Translations under genes and position numbers: made by a program
The notes under the pieces: model-generated
The model's input: only the letters and a program-made list of their open reading frames with translations
Told to the model about the DNA's origin: nothing
Databases searched by the model: none
From: Pseudomonas sp. LD120
GTDB taxonomy: Bacteria; Pseudomonadota; Gammaproteobacteria; Pseudomonadales; Pseudomonadaceae
Assembly (NCBI RefSeq): GCF_009861525.1
Contig: NZ_WVHL01000005.1
Span: 1,922,001-1,986,000, forward strand
DNA: 64,000 bases
Direction: 5' to 3'
Part shown: positions 32,654 through 41,459 of the stretch, one piece after another
Layout of the letters: each line of letters opens with the position of its first letter
How positions within the stretch are numbered: position 1 is the stretch's first letter

Positions 32654-32985
32654 AGTGGTTCTCCTTGGCGGTCACTGGCTTAGGTGTCGGCCACCCCTCT
32701 GCAAACTGAAGTTGCTGGCGCCAGTCGCTGTGCCTAGCAAGATCCGTTCACAAAAGTCTCGGCGCGGCGCTCGGGGTTGCCCAAGCTGTGTGACCGGTAC
32801 TTGCCGTCAGCGGCATAAGTCCGCCGTTTTTTCGTCTTTCATTCCAGGCTGGAAATCCCCTTGTTTGCGGCAAAGCCCCGGCCTGTATGGGGTGCGCTGT
32901 CGAAAGCAAAAGTTGGTGTAGAAATTGCTTTCGCCATGCATCAGTGCAGCGAGGGCGGCAAACGTCCGGCAGATGAGGAACGATT
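32654..32985. other. 332-bp divergent gap between the oxygenase gene and flgF
   Basis: No gene is seen. The right end holds the flgF sigma54 promoter (32914-32928). The left half must contain the promoter of the methyltransferase/oxygenase pair, but I recognise no element there. Confidence 0.6.
32914..32928 (+). promoter_or_regulatory. Sigma54 promoter for flgF operon
   Basis: TGGTGTAGAAATTGC has the invariant GG (32915-32916) and GC (32927-32928) ten bases apart and the TTGC of the -12 element. It starts 72 bases before the flgF GTG. Pseudomonad class II/III flagellar operons are driven by sigma54 with FleQ/FleR, which fits. Confidence 0.75.
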
Positions 32986-33726
32986 GTGGACAAGTACCTT
33001 TATGTGGCAATGACCGGCGCCAGCCAGAATGCTCTGGCGCAAAAGGCTCATGCCAACAATTTGGCGAACATCTCCACCAACGGTTTTCAGCGCGACCTGG
33101 AACAGGCCCGTGCGATGCCAGTGTTTGGTGACAGTTTTCCGGCGCGGGCCTTTGCGATGTCGGAGCGTCCGGCGACGGACTTCAGCCCAGGCTCGATGGT
33201 GGAAACCGGTCGTGATCTGGACGTGGCGGTCAGCGGCAAGGGCTGGATCGCCGTGCAAAGTCCCGATGGCAGTGAAAGTTATGTGCGCACCGGCAGTTTG
33301 AATGTCGATGCGCTGGGCGTGCTGCGTGCAGGCAACGGCATGCCAGTGATGGGCAACGGTGGTCCGATCGCAGTGCCGCCGGAGCAGAAAATCGAAGTGG
33401 GGCAGGATGGCACCATCAGCATCCGCGCCATGGGCGAAGGTCCTCGGGTGATGGCTGAGGTCGACCGTATCAAGCTGGTCAATCCGGACATCAAGAACCT
33501 GACCAAGGGGCTCGACGGTTCGATCAAGACCAAAGACGGTCAGCCAGCGCCAGCGGATGCCAATGTGCAGCTGGTGTCTGGGTTCTTGGAGTCGAGCAAC
33601 GTCAATGCCGTGGAAGAGATGACCGCGGTGCTGGCCTTGTCCAGGCAGTTCGAATTGCACGTCAAGATGATGAACAGCGCCAAAGAAGATGACCAAGCCA
33701 TGGCTCGGGTCTTGCAGATCAGCTAA
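32986..33726 (+). CDS. flgF: Flagellar basal-body rod protein FlgF
   Basis: The 246-residue protein has the rod/hook/filament N-terminal motif (ASQNALAQKAHANNLANIST near residue 8) and C-terminal motif (LESSNVNAVEEMTAVLALSRQ near 198). FlgF builds the proximal rod. The GTG at 32986 follows GAGGAACG and fits the family start. It is the first gene of flgFGHIJKL. The usual upstream genes flgBCDE are not adjacent here. Confidence 0.96.
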   Translation: MDKYLYVAMTGASQNALAQKAHANNLANISTNGFQRDLEQARAMPVFGDSFPARAFAMSERPATDFSPGSMVETGRDLDVAVSGKGWIAVQSPDGSESYVRTGSLNVDALGVLRAGNGMPVMGNGGPIAVPPEQKIEVGQDGTISIRAMGEGPRVMAEVDRIKLVNPDIKNLTKGLDGSIKTKDGQPAPADANVQLVSGFLESSNVNAVEEMTAVLALSRQFELHVKMMNSAKEDDQAMARVLQIS

Positions 33727-33771
33727 TTACCAGTACCTGGCGCCGTAAAACAGGCGCAAGAGGAGAATCGA

Positions 33772-34557
33772 ATGCTTCCGGCTCTATGGGTTGCCAAAAC
33801 CGGTCTGTCCGCCCAGGACACCAACCTGAGTGTGATTTCCAACAACCTGGCGAACGTATCGACCACGGGTTTCAAGCGTGATCGTGCCGAGTTCCAGGAC
33901 TTGCTGTACCAGATCAAGCGTCAGCCGGGTGCCCAGTCGACCCAGGACAGTGAATTGCCTACTGGCCTGCAGGTGGGTACCGGTGTGCGCATTGTCGGCA
34001 CGCAGAAAAACTTCACGGCCGGGAGCCTGCAAACCACCGAGCAGCCCCTGGATCTGGCGATCAATGGTCGCGGCTTCTTCCAGATTCTGCAGCCTGACGG
34101 CACCACCGCCTACACCCGTGACGGTACTTTCCACCTCAATGCCGATGGCCAGGTGGTCACCGCCAGCGGTTTTGCCTTGGAACCTGCGGTGGTCGTGCCC
34201 AACGACGCCCAGACCTTCACCGTGGGGCAGGACGGCACCGTCTCCATCACCATCGCCGGCAACCCGGCCTCCCAGGTGATTGGCAACCTGCAAACCGCCG
34301 ATTTCATCAACCCGGCAGGCCTGCAGTCCCAGGGCAATAACCTGTTCCTGGAAACCGCCGCCAGTGGCGCGCCGCAAATCGGCACTCCGGGCCTTAACGG
34401 CTTCGGCACCACGCTGCAGAACACCCTGGAAGCGTCCAACGTCAGCACTGTTGAGGAAATGGTCAACATGATCACCACTCAGCGTGCGTACGAGATGAAC
34501 TCCAAGGTGATCTCCACCGCCGATCAGATGCTCTCGTTCATAACGCAGAAGCTGTAA
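33772..34557 (+). CDS. flgG: Flagellar distal rod protein FlgG
   Basis: The 261-residue protein begins MLPALWVAKTGLSAQDTNLS, contains the SNNLANVSTTGFKRDRAEF motif and ends with the rod C-terminal signature NTLEASNVSTVEEMVNMI. FlgG makes the distal rod. AGGAGA precedes the ATG at 33772. Confidence 0.97.
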   Translation: MLPALWVAKTGLSAQDTNLSVISNNLANVSTTGFKRDRAEFQDLLYQIKRQPGAQSTQDSELPTGLQVGTGVRIVGTQKNFTAGSLQTTEQPLDLAINGRGFFQILQPDGTTAYTRDGTFHLNADGQVVTASGFALEPAVVVPNDAQTFTVGQDGTVSITIAGNPASQVIGNLQTADFINPAGLQSQGNNLFLETAASGAPQIGTPGLNGFGTTLQNTLEASNVSTVEEMVNMITTQRAYEMNSKVISTADQMLSFITQKL

Positions 34558-34618
34558 ACAAGTCTTGAGGGCGTCGCGCTGTTCAAATGGCGCGCCTGCA
34601 ACATCGTGAGGAAGGGTC

Positions 34619-35314
34619 ATGAATCGGTTTATGTGTGTTTTAGCGCTGAGTGGGAGTGCCGTGCTGGCAGGCTGTGTCGCCCCGCCGCCCAAGCCCAATG
34701 ACCCTTACTACGCGCCAGTGTTGCCGCGCACGCCGCTGCCTTCCGCGTCCAACAACGGCTCGATCTATCAGGCGGGTTTTGAGCAGAACCTGTACAGCGA
34801 CCGCAAGGCATTCCGGGTCGGTGACATCATTACCATCACCCTGAACGAGCGTACCGCGGCCAGTAAAGGTGCCAACTCGGCGCTGACCAAGACCAGCTCC
34901 AACAGCATCGGCCTGACCTCGCTGTTTGGTGCTGTGCCCAACACCAACAATCCGTTGAGCGATGGCGACCTGACGTTGAATGCCGGCTACAGTGGCAACC
35001 GCGCCACCAAGGGCGACAGCAAGGCCGCTCAGAGCAACAGTTTGACTGGCTCGATTACCGTGACCGTGGCCGATGTGCTGCCCAACGGCATCATCGCGGT
35101 GCGTGGCGAGAAGTGGATGACCCTCAATACCGGCGATGAACTGGTGCGAATTGCCGGTCTGGTCAGGGCGGACGATATCGCTACTGACAACACCGTGTCC
35201 TCGACCCGGGTGGCGGATGCGCGCATCACCTATTCGGGCACCGGCACCTTTGCCGATGCCAACCAGCCTGGCTGGTTCGATCGTTTCTTCCTCAGTCCGC
35301 TGTTCCCTTTCTAG
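34619..35314 (+). CDS. flgH: Flagellar L-ring lipoprotein FlgH
   Basis: The 231-residue protein has a lipoprotein signal with lipobox LAGC (Cys19) and the L-ring motif AFRVGDIITITLNERTAA near residue 64. FlgH assembles the outer-membrane ring through which the rod passes. flgI begins just after its stop codon. Confidence 0.97.
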   Translation: MNRFMCVLALSGSAVLAGCVAPPPKPNDPYYAPVLPRTPLPSASNNGSIYQAGFEQNLYSDRKAFRVGDIITITLNERTAASKGANSALTKTSSNSIGLTSLFGAVPNTNNPLSDGDLTLNAGYSGNRATKGDSKAAQSNSLTGSITVTVADVLPNGIIAVRGEKWMTLNTGDELVRIAGLVRADDIATDNTVSSTRVADARITYSGTGTFADANQPGWFDRFFLSPLFPF

Positions 35315-35329
35315 GTGATGAGAAGCCTC

Positions 35330-36439
35330 ATGTTTAACTTCAAGCACCTGATGGCGGCCGCGTTGTTGCTGTCCACTTCCCTCGGCGTACAGGCCGAGCG
35401 GTTGAAGGACATTGCCAGTATTTCCGGCGTGCGTTCCAACCAGCTGATCGGCTACGGCCTGGTGGTGGGGCTCAATGGCACCGGTGACCAGACCACTCAG
35501 ACACCGTTCACCTTGCAGACCTTCAACAACATGCTGTCGCAGTTCGGTATCAAGGTGCCGGCCGGCTCTGGCAACGTACAGTTGAAAAACGTGGCAGCGG
35601 TGTCGGTGAGTGCTGACCTGCCGGCCTTTGCCAAGCCGGGGCAGGTAGTGGACATCACGGTTTCCTCTATTGGTAACTCCAAGAGTCTGCGTGGCGGTAC
35701 TTTGCTGTTGACTCCGCTCAAGGGGATCGACGGCAACGTCTACGCCATTGCCCAGGGCAACCTGGTGGTGGGGGGGTTCGATGCCGAAGGGCGCGACGGT
35801 TCGAAAATTACCGTCAACGTGCCCTCGGCTGGGCGTATTCCCGGCGGCGCCTCGGTGGAGCGGGCCGTGCCCAGTGGCTTCAATCAAGGCAACAGCCTGA
35901 CCCTGAACCTCAACCGTTCCGACTTCACTACGGCCAAGCGCATCGTCGACAAGATCAACGACATGCTTGGCCCGGGCGTGGCTCAGGCCATCGACGGTGG
36001 GTCGATTCGAGTGACTGCGCCCCTGGACCCAAGCCAGCGTGTGGATTACTTGTCGATCCTGGAGAATCTGGAAGTCGATCCGGGGCAGGCAGTGGCCAAG
36101 GTCATCATCAACTCGCGGACCGGCACCATCGTCATCGGCCAGAACGTCAAGGTGTCGCCTGCAGCGGTCACTCACGGCAGCTTGACCGTGACCATCACCG
36201 AAGACCCGATCGTCAGCCAGCCTGGTCCTCTGTCCAACGGGCAGACGGCAGTGGTGCCTCGTTCGCGTGTCAACGCTCAGCAGGAAGCCAAGCCGATGTT
36301 CAAGTTCGGGCCGGGCACCACCTTGGATGAAATTGTTCGTGCGGTGAATCAGGTGGGGGCCGCGCCAGGCGACTTGATGGCGATTCTCGAAGCCTTGAAA
36401 CAGGCCGGCGCTTTGCAAGCCGACCTGATCGTGATCTGA
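35330..36439 (+). CDS. flgI: Flagellar P-ring protein FlgI
   Basis: The 369-residue periplasmic protein has a signal peptide (about 1-20, ending VQA) followed by the family start ERLKDIASISGVRSNQLIGY. FlgI forms the ring in the peptidoglycan layer. The ATG at 35330 gives the length usual in pseudomonads; an ATG at 35318 is also possible and would add four residues. Confidence 0.96.
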   Translation: MFNFKHLMAAALLLSTSLGVQAERLKDIASISGVRSNQLIGYGLVVGLNGTGDQTTQTPFTLQTFNNMLSQFGIKVPAGSGNVQLKNVAAVSVSADLPAFAKPGQVVDITVSSIGNSKSLRGGTLLLTPLKGIDGNVYAIAQGNLVVGGFDAEGRDGSKITVNVPSAGRIPGGASVERAVPSGFNQGNSLTLNLNRSDFTTAKRIVDKINDMLGPGVAQAIDGGSIRVTAPLDPSQRVDYLSILENLEVDPGQAVAKVIINSRTGTIVIGQNVKVSPAAVTHGSLTVTITEDPIVSQPGPLSNGQTAVVPRSRVNAQQEAKPMFKFGPGTTLDEIVRAVNQVGAAPGDLMAILEALKQAGALQADLIVI

Positions 36440-36449
36440 GGTAGCGGCG

Positions 36450-37718
36450 ATGGATATTCATAAGAGCGGTTTGATCGGTAGCGCTGACTCCGGGGCCTAC
36501 TCCGACCTCAACCGTCTGCAGCAGCTTAAAGTCGGCGACAAGAATGGCGAGGCCAATGTGCGCAAGGTGGCGCAGGAGTTCGAGTCGCTGTTCCTCAATG
36601 AGATGCTCAAGTCCATGCGCAAGGCCACCGATGTCATCGGCCAGGACAACCCGCTCAATACCCCGGCCGCCAAGCAGTACCAAGACATGTACGATCAGCA
36701 GCTTGCGGTATCCCTGTCTCGTGAAGGTGGTGGTATCGGCCTGGCCAATGTGCTGATGCGCCAGATGATGAAGAACAAGCCGGCTCACCCGGGTGCTGCA
36801 GCGTCTGAGCCGGCGCCAGCGCCAGCGCCAGCGCCAGTGCCGACGCCGATTGCCGCCGGCACTGCTGCCCAGGACGGCCCTTTGAGTCGTCTCAATGGCC
36901 AGCGACCGATGTGGGCTTCCCGTGCCCCGGACCCGTTGCGCACCACGCTAGCCCACAACGATATGGCGCTGCTCAATCAGCGGCGCCTGTCATTGCCGAG
37001 CAAACTCACCGATCGCCTGTTGACCGGCATCGTGCCATCGGCCGCCTTGGGGGTTGACGCTTCCACCCAGAATGTCGCGCCGACTCGTAACACGCCCGCC
37101 GCCGATGCCGTGCTGCGTGGTGAGTGGCGAGTCAACCAGGGTTATGCCGCTGCTCAAGACAAGCTGCAGATCCATGGCCGCGCGGTGGCTCAGCCCCCCC
37201 TGGCGCCGCCCAAGCGAGCCTTCAGTTCTGCTGATGATTTTGTGGCCACTATGCTGCCGATGGCGCGGCAGGCGGCTGAGCGTATTGGTATCGATCCGCG
37301 CTACCTGGTGGCTCAGGCCGCCTTGGAGACCGGCTGGGGCAAGTCGGTCATGCGCCAGCAGGACGGCAGCAGCAGTCACAACCTGTTCGGCATCAAGGCC
37401 AGCAGGAATTGGCAGGGTGCGCAGGCCCGGGCGATTACCAGCGAGTTCCGCAATGGGCAAATGGTCAAGGAGACGGCGGCGTTCCGTTCCTACGACTCCT
37501 ATCAGGACAGCTTCCACGATTTGGTGACCTTGCTGCAGAGCAATAATCGCTATCAAGAAGTGCTGAAAGTGGCCGATAAACCAGAACAGTTTGTTCGCGA
37601 GTTGCAAAAAGCCGGGTATGCAACAGATCCGGATTACGCTAGCAAGATTTCGCAGATAGCCAAGCAGATGAAGAGTTACCAGAACTACGCTGCGGCGAGC
37701 GTTTCCACGAATTTATAA
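36450..37718 (+). CDS. flgJ: Flagellar rod-cap muramidase FlgJ
   Basis: The 422-residue bifunctional protein has a rod-capping domain (about 25-110, VAQEFESLFLNEMLKSMRKA) and a C-terminal glucosaminidase domain (about 265-415) with catalytic Glu293 in AALETGWGKS. The two are joined by a linker of about 140 residues that starts with a Pro-Ala repeat near residue 118. It opens the peptidoglycan for the growing rod. The repeat is encoded by tandem GCCAGC units at about 36809-36838. Confidence 0.95.
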   Translation: MDIHKSGLIGSADSGAYSDLNRLQQLKVGDKNGEANVRKVAQEFESLFLNEMLKSMRKATDVIGQDNPLNTPAAKQYQDMYDQQLAVSLSREGGGIGLANVLMRQMMKNKPAHPGAAASEPAPAPAPAPVPTPIAAGTAAQDGPLSRLNGQRPMWASRAPDPLRTTLAHNDMALLNQRRLSLPSKLTDRLLTGIVPSAALGVDASTQNVAPTRNTPAADAVLRGEWRVNQGYAAAQDKLQIHGRAVAQPPLAPPKRAFSSADDFVATMLPMARQAAERIGIDPRYLVAQAALETGWGKSVMRQQDGSSSHNLFGIKASRNWQGAQARAITSEFRNGQMVKETAAFRSYDSYQDSFHDLVTLLQSNNRYQEVLKVADKPEQFVRELQKAGYATDPDYASKISQIAKQMKSYQNYAAASVSTNL

Positions 37719-37728
37719 GGTCTGAATC

Positions 37729-39780
37729 ATGAGTTTGCTCAATATCGGGATGTCGGGGCTGGCCGCCAGCCAAACGTCGTTGGTGACCACGGGCAACAAC
37801 ATTGCCAACGCCGACACCTCTGGGTATTCACGCCAGCAGACCGTGCAGGGCACCAAGGCTTCCAGCCAGTTCGGCAATGTCTTCATCGGCACCGGTACCA
37901 CCCTGGCGGACGTGCGTCGGGTGTACAACAGTTTCCTTGATGCCCAGTTGCGCACCGCCACCTCGCTCAACAGCGACGTAGCGGCCTATAAAGGGCAGAT
38001 CACCCCAGTCGACAAGTTGCTGTCGGACAGCGGCACCGGCATGACCGGGGCCCTGACCAAGTTTTTTGCCTCGTTGCAGAACCTTAACGCCAAACCCACC
38101 GACGAAGCCTCTCGGCAGTTGCTGCTCAGTGATACTCAGGCCCTGAGCAACCGTTTCAACTCGGTGTCCAGCCAGCTCAACCAGCAGAACACCGACATCA
38201 ATGGCAACCTGGCGAGTATGGCCGAGCAGGTCAACAAGCTGGCCAATACCGTGGCCCAGCTCAACCAGAAGATTTCCGAGCTGTCGACCAACGGCAACGG
38301 CATGCCCAACGATTTGCTGGATGCGCGTAACGAAACCGTGCGTCAGCTGTCGACCTTTATCGGGGTTCAGGTCTCGGAGCGTGGCTCTAGCCTAGATTTG
38401 TACTTGGGCAGTGGTCAGCCGCTGGTGATGGGTAACTCCGCCAATAGCCTGGAAGTGGTGCAGGGCAAGAACGATCCGACCCGCTCCATGTTGCAGCTCA
38501 ATCGCGGTGCCACCACCGTTGATATCACCAATGTCACCACTGGGGGCGAGATCGGCGGCTTGCTGCGCTATCGCAGCGAAGTGCTGGACCCCGCGATGAA
38601 TGAGCTGGGGCGCGTGGCCCTGGTAGTTGCCGATCAAATGAACAGTCAGATGGCCCAAGGCATCGACAAGAATGGTGAGTTCGGCGGCAACCTGTTCAAC
38701 GACATCAACAGCCTCAGGATGATCAGTCAGCGCAGTCTGGCCAGTACCGCCAACAGCGCGGGCTCGGGCAACTTCGATGTGACCATCAAGGACACTGGCA
38801 AGCTGAGCACCAACGATTACACGGTGACGTTCAGCAGTGCCACGGACTACAGCATCAAGCGTTCCGACGGCAAGGACATGGGCACTTTCAGCACCACGAC
38901 CAGCCCGGCGCCAGTGGTCGACGGCTTTTCGCTGAACCTCAATGGTACGGTGGCCGCCGGTGACAGTTTCAAGATCATCCCGACCCGTAATGCCGCAACC
39001 ACCATTCAGACCGAGATGACCGACGCCAAGCGTCTGGCGCTGGCCGCGCCGTTGAAGGCCGAGATCGGTGCCGGGGTCAAGAGTTCCCTGAGCATTTCGG
39101 CTCAGCCATCGCTGAGTGTGCCGATTGATAACACCGACGCTGCGGGCAAGTTGGAGATGCAGACGGCGATCAAAAACTCCGGTCCAGTCAAAGTGGTGTT
39201 CAACGCCGCATCCGGTGGCAGCCAGACCTACGATTACTACGACGCCAAGGGCGTCAAAATGGGCAGTGGCGCGATCGTGCCGGGGCAGAGCAATACCCTG
39301 AACTTGCAGATCAACATGCTCGACGCCAGCGGTAACCCGATTACCGATGGCGGCACCCCGCCGGTGAACAAAACCTTCGCTGTAGAAATGACCATTGCCG
39401 GATCGCCTAACGCAGGTGACAGCATGAATATTTCAGTGAATGGCGCCGGCTCCTCGGATAACCGCAACGGCCTGGTCCTGTCGGGTCTGCAGACCAAGCA
39501 AACGGTCGATACCGGCTCTGCCAGCAAGGGCATCACCTTGGTGGACGCCTACGGCAAGCTGATCGAGAACGTCGGTGCCAAGGCCAGCCAGTCGGGACTC
39601 GACAGTGCCGCCAACGGCGCCATCCTGGCCAATGCCAAGGGGGCCCGTGACTCACTTTCCGGTGTCGACCTGGATGAAGAAACCGGCAACCTAGTCAAGT
39701 TCCAGCAGTACTACACCGCGTCTTCGCAGATCATCAAGGCTGCGCAGGAAACTTTCAGCACGCTGATCAACAGCCTTTAA
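37729..39780 (+). CDS. flgK: Flagellar hook-filament junction protein FlgK
   Basis: The 683-residue hook-associated protein 1 begins MSLLNIGMSGLAASQTSLVT and ends with the conserved coiled segment VKFQQYYTASSQIIKAAQETFSTLINSL, residues 655-683. The long variable middle region is exposed. FlgK connects hook and filament. Ten bases separate it from flgJ. Confidence 0.96.
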   Translation: MSLLNIGMSGLAASQTSLVTTGNNIANADTSGYSRQQTVQGTKASSQFGNVFIGTGTTLADVRRVYNSFLDAQLRTATSLNSDVAAYKGQITPVDKLLSDSGTGMTGALTKFFASLQNLNAKPTDEASRQLLLSDTQALSNRFNSVSSQLNQQNTDINGNLASMAEQVNKLANTVAQLNQKISELSTNGNGMPNDLLDARNETVRQLSTFIGVQVSERGSSLDLYLGSGQPLVMGNSANSLEVVQGKNDPTRSMLQLNRGATTVDITNVTTGGEIGGLLRYRSEVLDPAMNELGRVALVVADQMNSQMAQGIDKNGEFGGNLFNDINSLRMISQRSLASTANSAGSGNFDVTIKDTGKLSTNDYTVTFSSATDYSIKRSDGKDMGTFSTTTSPAPVVDGFSLNLNGTVAAGDSFKIIPTRNAATTIQTEMTDAKRLALAAPLKAEIGAGVKSSLSISAQPSLSVPIDNTDAAGKLEMQTAIKNSGPVKVVFNAASGGSQTYDYYDAKGVKMGSGAIVPGQSNTLNLQINMLDASGNPITDGGTPPVNKTFAVEMTIAGSPNAGDSMNISVNGAGSSDNRNGLVLSGLQTKQTVDTGSASKGITLVDAYGKLIENVGAKASQSGLDSAANGAILANAKGARDSLSGVDLDEETGNLVKFQQYYTASSQIIKAAQETFSTLINSL

Positions 39781-39793
39781 GGAGTCGTAACCC

Positions 39794-41353
39794 ATGCGCA
39801 TTTCCACCGCCCAGTTTTACGAGTCTTCGGCTGCCAACTACCAGAAAAACTTCGCTAACGTGGTCAAGAGCAGCGAAGAGGCCAGCAGTCTGGTCCGGGT
39901 CAAGACTGCCGCCGACGATCCGGTGGGCGCTGCCCGCCTGCTGCAATTGGGTCAGCAGGCTTCTTTGCTTGATCAGTACAAGGCCAACAGCAACTCGATC
40001 AAGGCTTCTCTGGGGCAGGCCGAGTCGGTGATGACCAGCATCAACAACGTCCTGGATCGGGCCAAGCAATTGGCCGTCGGCGCCGGCAGCGCCGGTTACA
40101 CCGATGCCGACCGGCAGGCCAATGCGGCCGAACTGGGGCAGATCGAAGAGCAGTTGCTGAGCCTGATGAACTCTCAGGACGAAAACGGCAAGTACCTCTT
40201 CGGCGGCTCCAAGGATGACGTTCCACCATTTAGCCGCAACTCTGATGGCACCTACAGCTACAACGGAGACCAGAGCAGCCTGAAGCTGCCGGTGGGCGAC
40301 ACCATGATGATGGCGGCCAACAGCACCGGTTGGGATGTGTTCCAGCAGGCGCTCAACACCAGCCGCAGTGAAGTCACCCTGACTGCGCCGGCGGTGGACG
40401 ACGGGCGGGTTTCCCTGTCCAACGGGCAGATGAGCAACAGTGGCAGCTATAACAGCCAGTTCCGTAGCGGTGAGCCCTACACCGTGTCGTTCGTCACAGG
40501 CACTCAGTTGAAGATCACCGATGCCGGCGGTAACGACGTGACAGCCGAGGCCAGTCAAGGTGGCGTGTTCGGAACCACGCCGAATCAGACCGTGAGCTTT
40601 CGGGGCGTCGATCTGAACTTGAATATCAACCTGGCGGCCGGCGAGGATCCTAACGTTGTGCTGCCTGGGCATGCCTTTAGCCTGGCGTCCAAGCCAGACT
40701 CGTTCAACGTTGCGCGTAGCCCGGGCAACCCGACGACCACGCTGGTCAGCAACACCAGCGTGACGGATCCGGTGGCTTACAACTCGACCTTCCCTAGCGG
40801 CTCGGCGATCCTCAAGTTCACCAGTGCCACCGATTTTGATCTGTATGCTGCGCCGCTGACGGCAGACAGCAAGCCGGTGTCTTCGGGGACGCTGGCGGGC
40901 AACGTTGCCACCGCGGCGGGCGTGAGCTTCACCCTCAATGGCACGCCTGGCGCTAATGATCAGTTCAGTGTGGCGGTCAACACTCACGAAACCCAGAACA
41001 TCCTGGACACCGTGAACCAGTTGAAAAACGCGTTGAACACACCCACTGACGGAAACGTGCTGGCGACCCAGAAGCAGGTGGCCGACCTCGCTTCGGGGAT
41101 GGCCAACCTGGCCAGTGGTATTGATCAGCTGTCCATCGGCATCAGCTCCATCGGTGGTCGTGGTTCGGCTTTGGCGACCCAGAACGAAATCAACGAAAGC
41201 CTGGCGGCGGCCAACGTCACCACTCGCTCTGCCATCAGTGACTCCGATCCGGCCGAAGTCATGACCCGTCTGACCCTGCAACAGACCATGTTGCAGGCCT
41301 CGCAGTTGGCCTTCAGCAAGATTGCCCAGTTGGGCCTGTTCAATAAGGTCTGA
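39794..41353 (+). CDS. flgL: Flagellar hook-filament junction protein FlgL
   Basis: The 519-residue protein begins MRISTAQFYESSAANYQ and has a flagellin-like N-terminal helix region and C-terminal helices ending LQASQLAFSKIAQLGLFNKV, typical for FlgL. It is hook-associated protein 3. It is the last gene of the flg run, and the glycosylation island starts 106 bases later. Confidence 0.95.
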   Translation: MRISTAQFYESSAANYQKNFANVVKSSEEASSLVRVKTAADDPVGAARLLQLGQQASLLDQYKANSNSIKASLGQAESVMTSINNVLDRAKQLAVGAGSAGYTDADRQANAAELGQIEEQLLSLMNSQDENGKYLFGGSKDDVPPFSRNSDGTYSYNGDQSSLKLPVGDTMMMAANSTGWDVFQQALNTSRSEVTLTAPAVDDGRVSLSNGQMSNSGSYNSQFRSGEPYTVSFVTGTQLKITDAGGNDVTAEASQGGVFGTTPNQTVSFRGVDLNLNINLAAGEDPNVVLPGHAFSLASKPDSFNVARSPGNPTTTLVSNTSVTDPVAYNSTFPSGSAILKFTSATDFDLYAAPLTADSKPVSSGTLAGNVATAAGVSFTLNGTPGANDQFSVAVNTHETQNILDTVNQLKNALNTPTDGNVLATQKQVADLASGMANLASGIDQLSIGISSIGGRGSALATQNEINESLAAANVTTRSAISDSDPAEVMTRLTLQQTMLQASQLAFSKIAQLGLFNKV

Positions 41354-41412
41354 TTGCGTGGCGTTCGAACCTCGCGTCGAGCAACCAACCGTCTTTTTCT
41401 AAGCGGTTTCGC

Positions 41413-41437
41413 AGCCCCGGCCTCCCAGGTCGGGGCT
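41413..41437 (+). terminator. Hairpin between flgL and the first glycosyltransferase gene
   Basis: AGCCCCGGCCT-CCC-AGGTCGGGGCT forms an 11-bp stem with one G-U pair. No T-run follows, so it may attenuate rather than end transcription into the island. Confidence 0.5.
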
Positions 41438-41459
41438 CGCCGCTCGAGAGTTTCCAGTC

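Noticed and set aside
34640..36418. 592-codon minus-strand open frame opposite flgH and flgI
   Set aside because: The opposite strand encodes unmistakable FlgH and FlgI; the antisense product has no domain and atypical His/Gln content.
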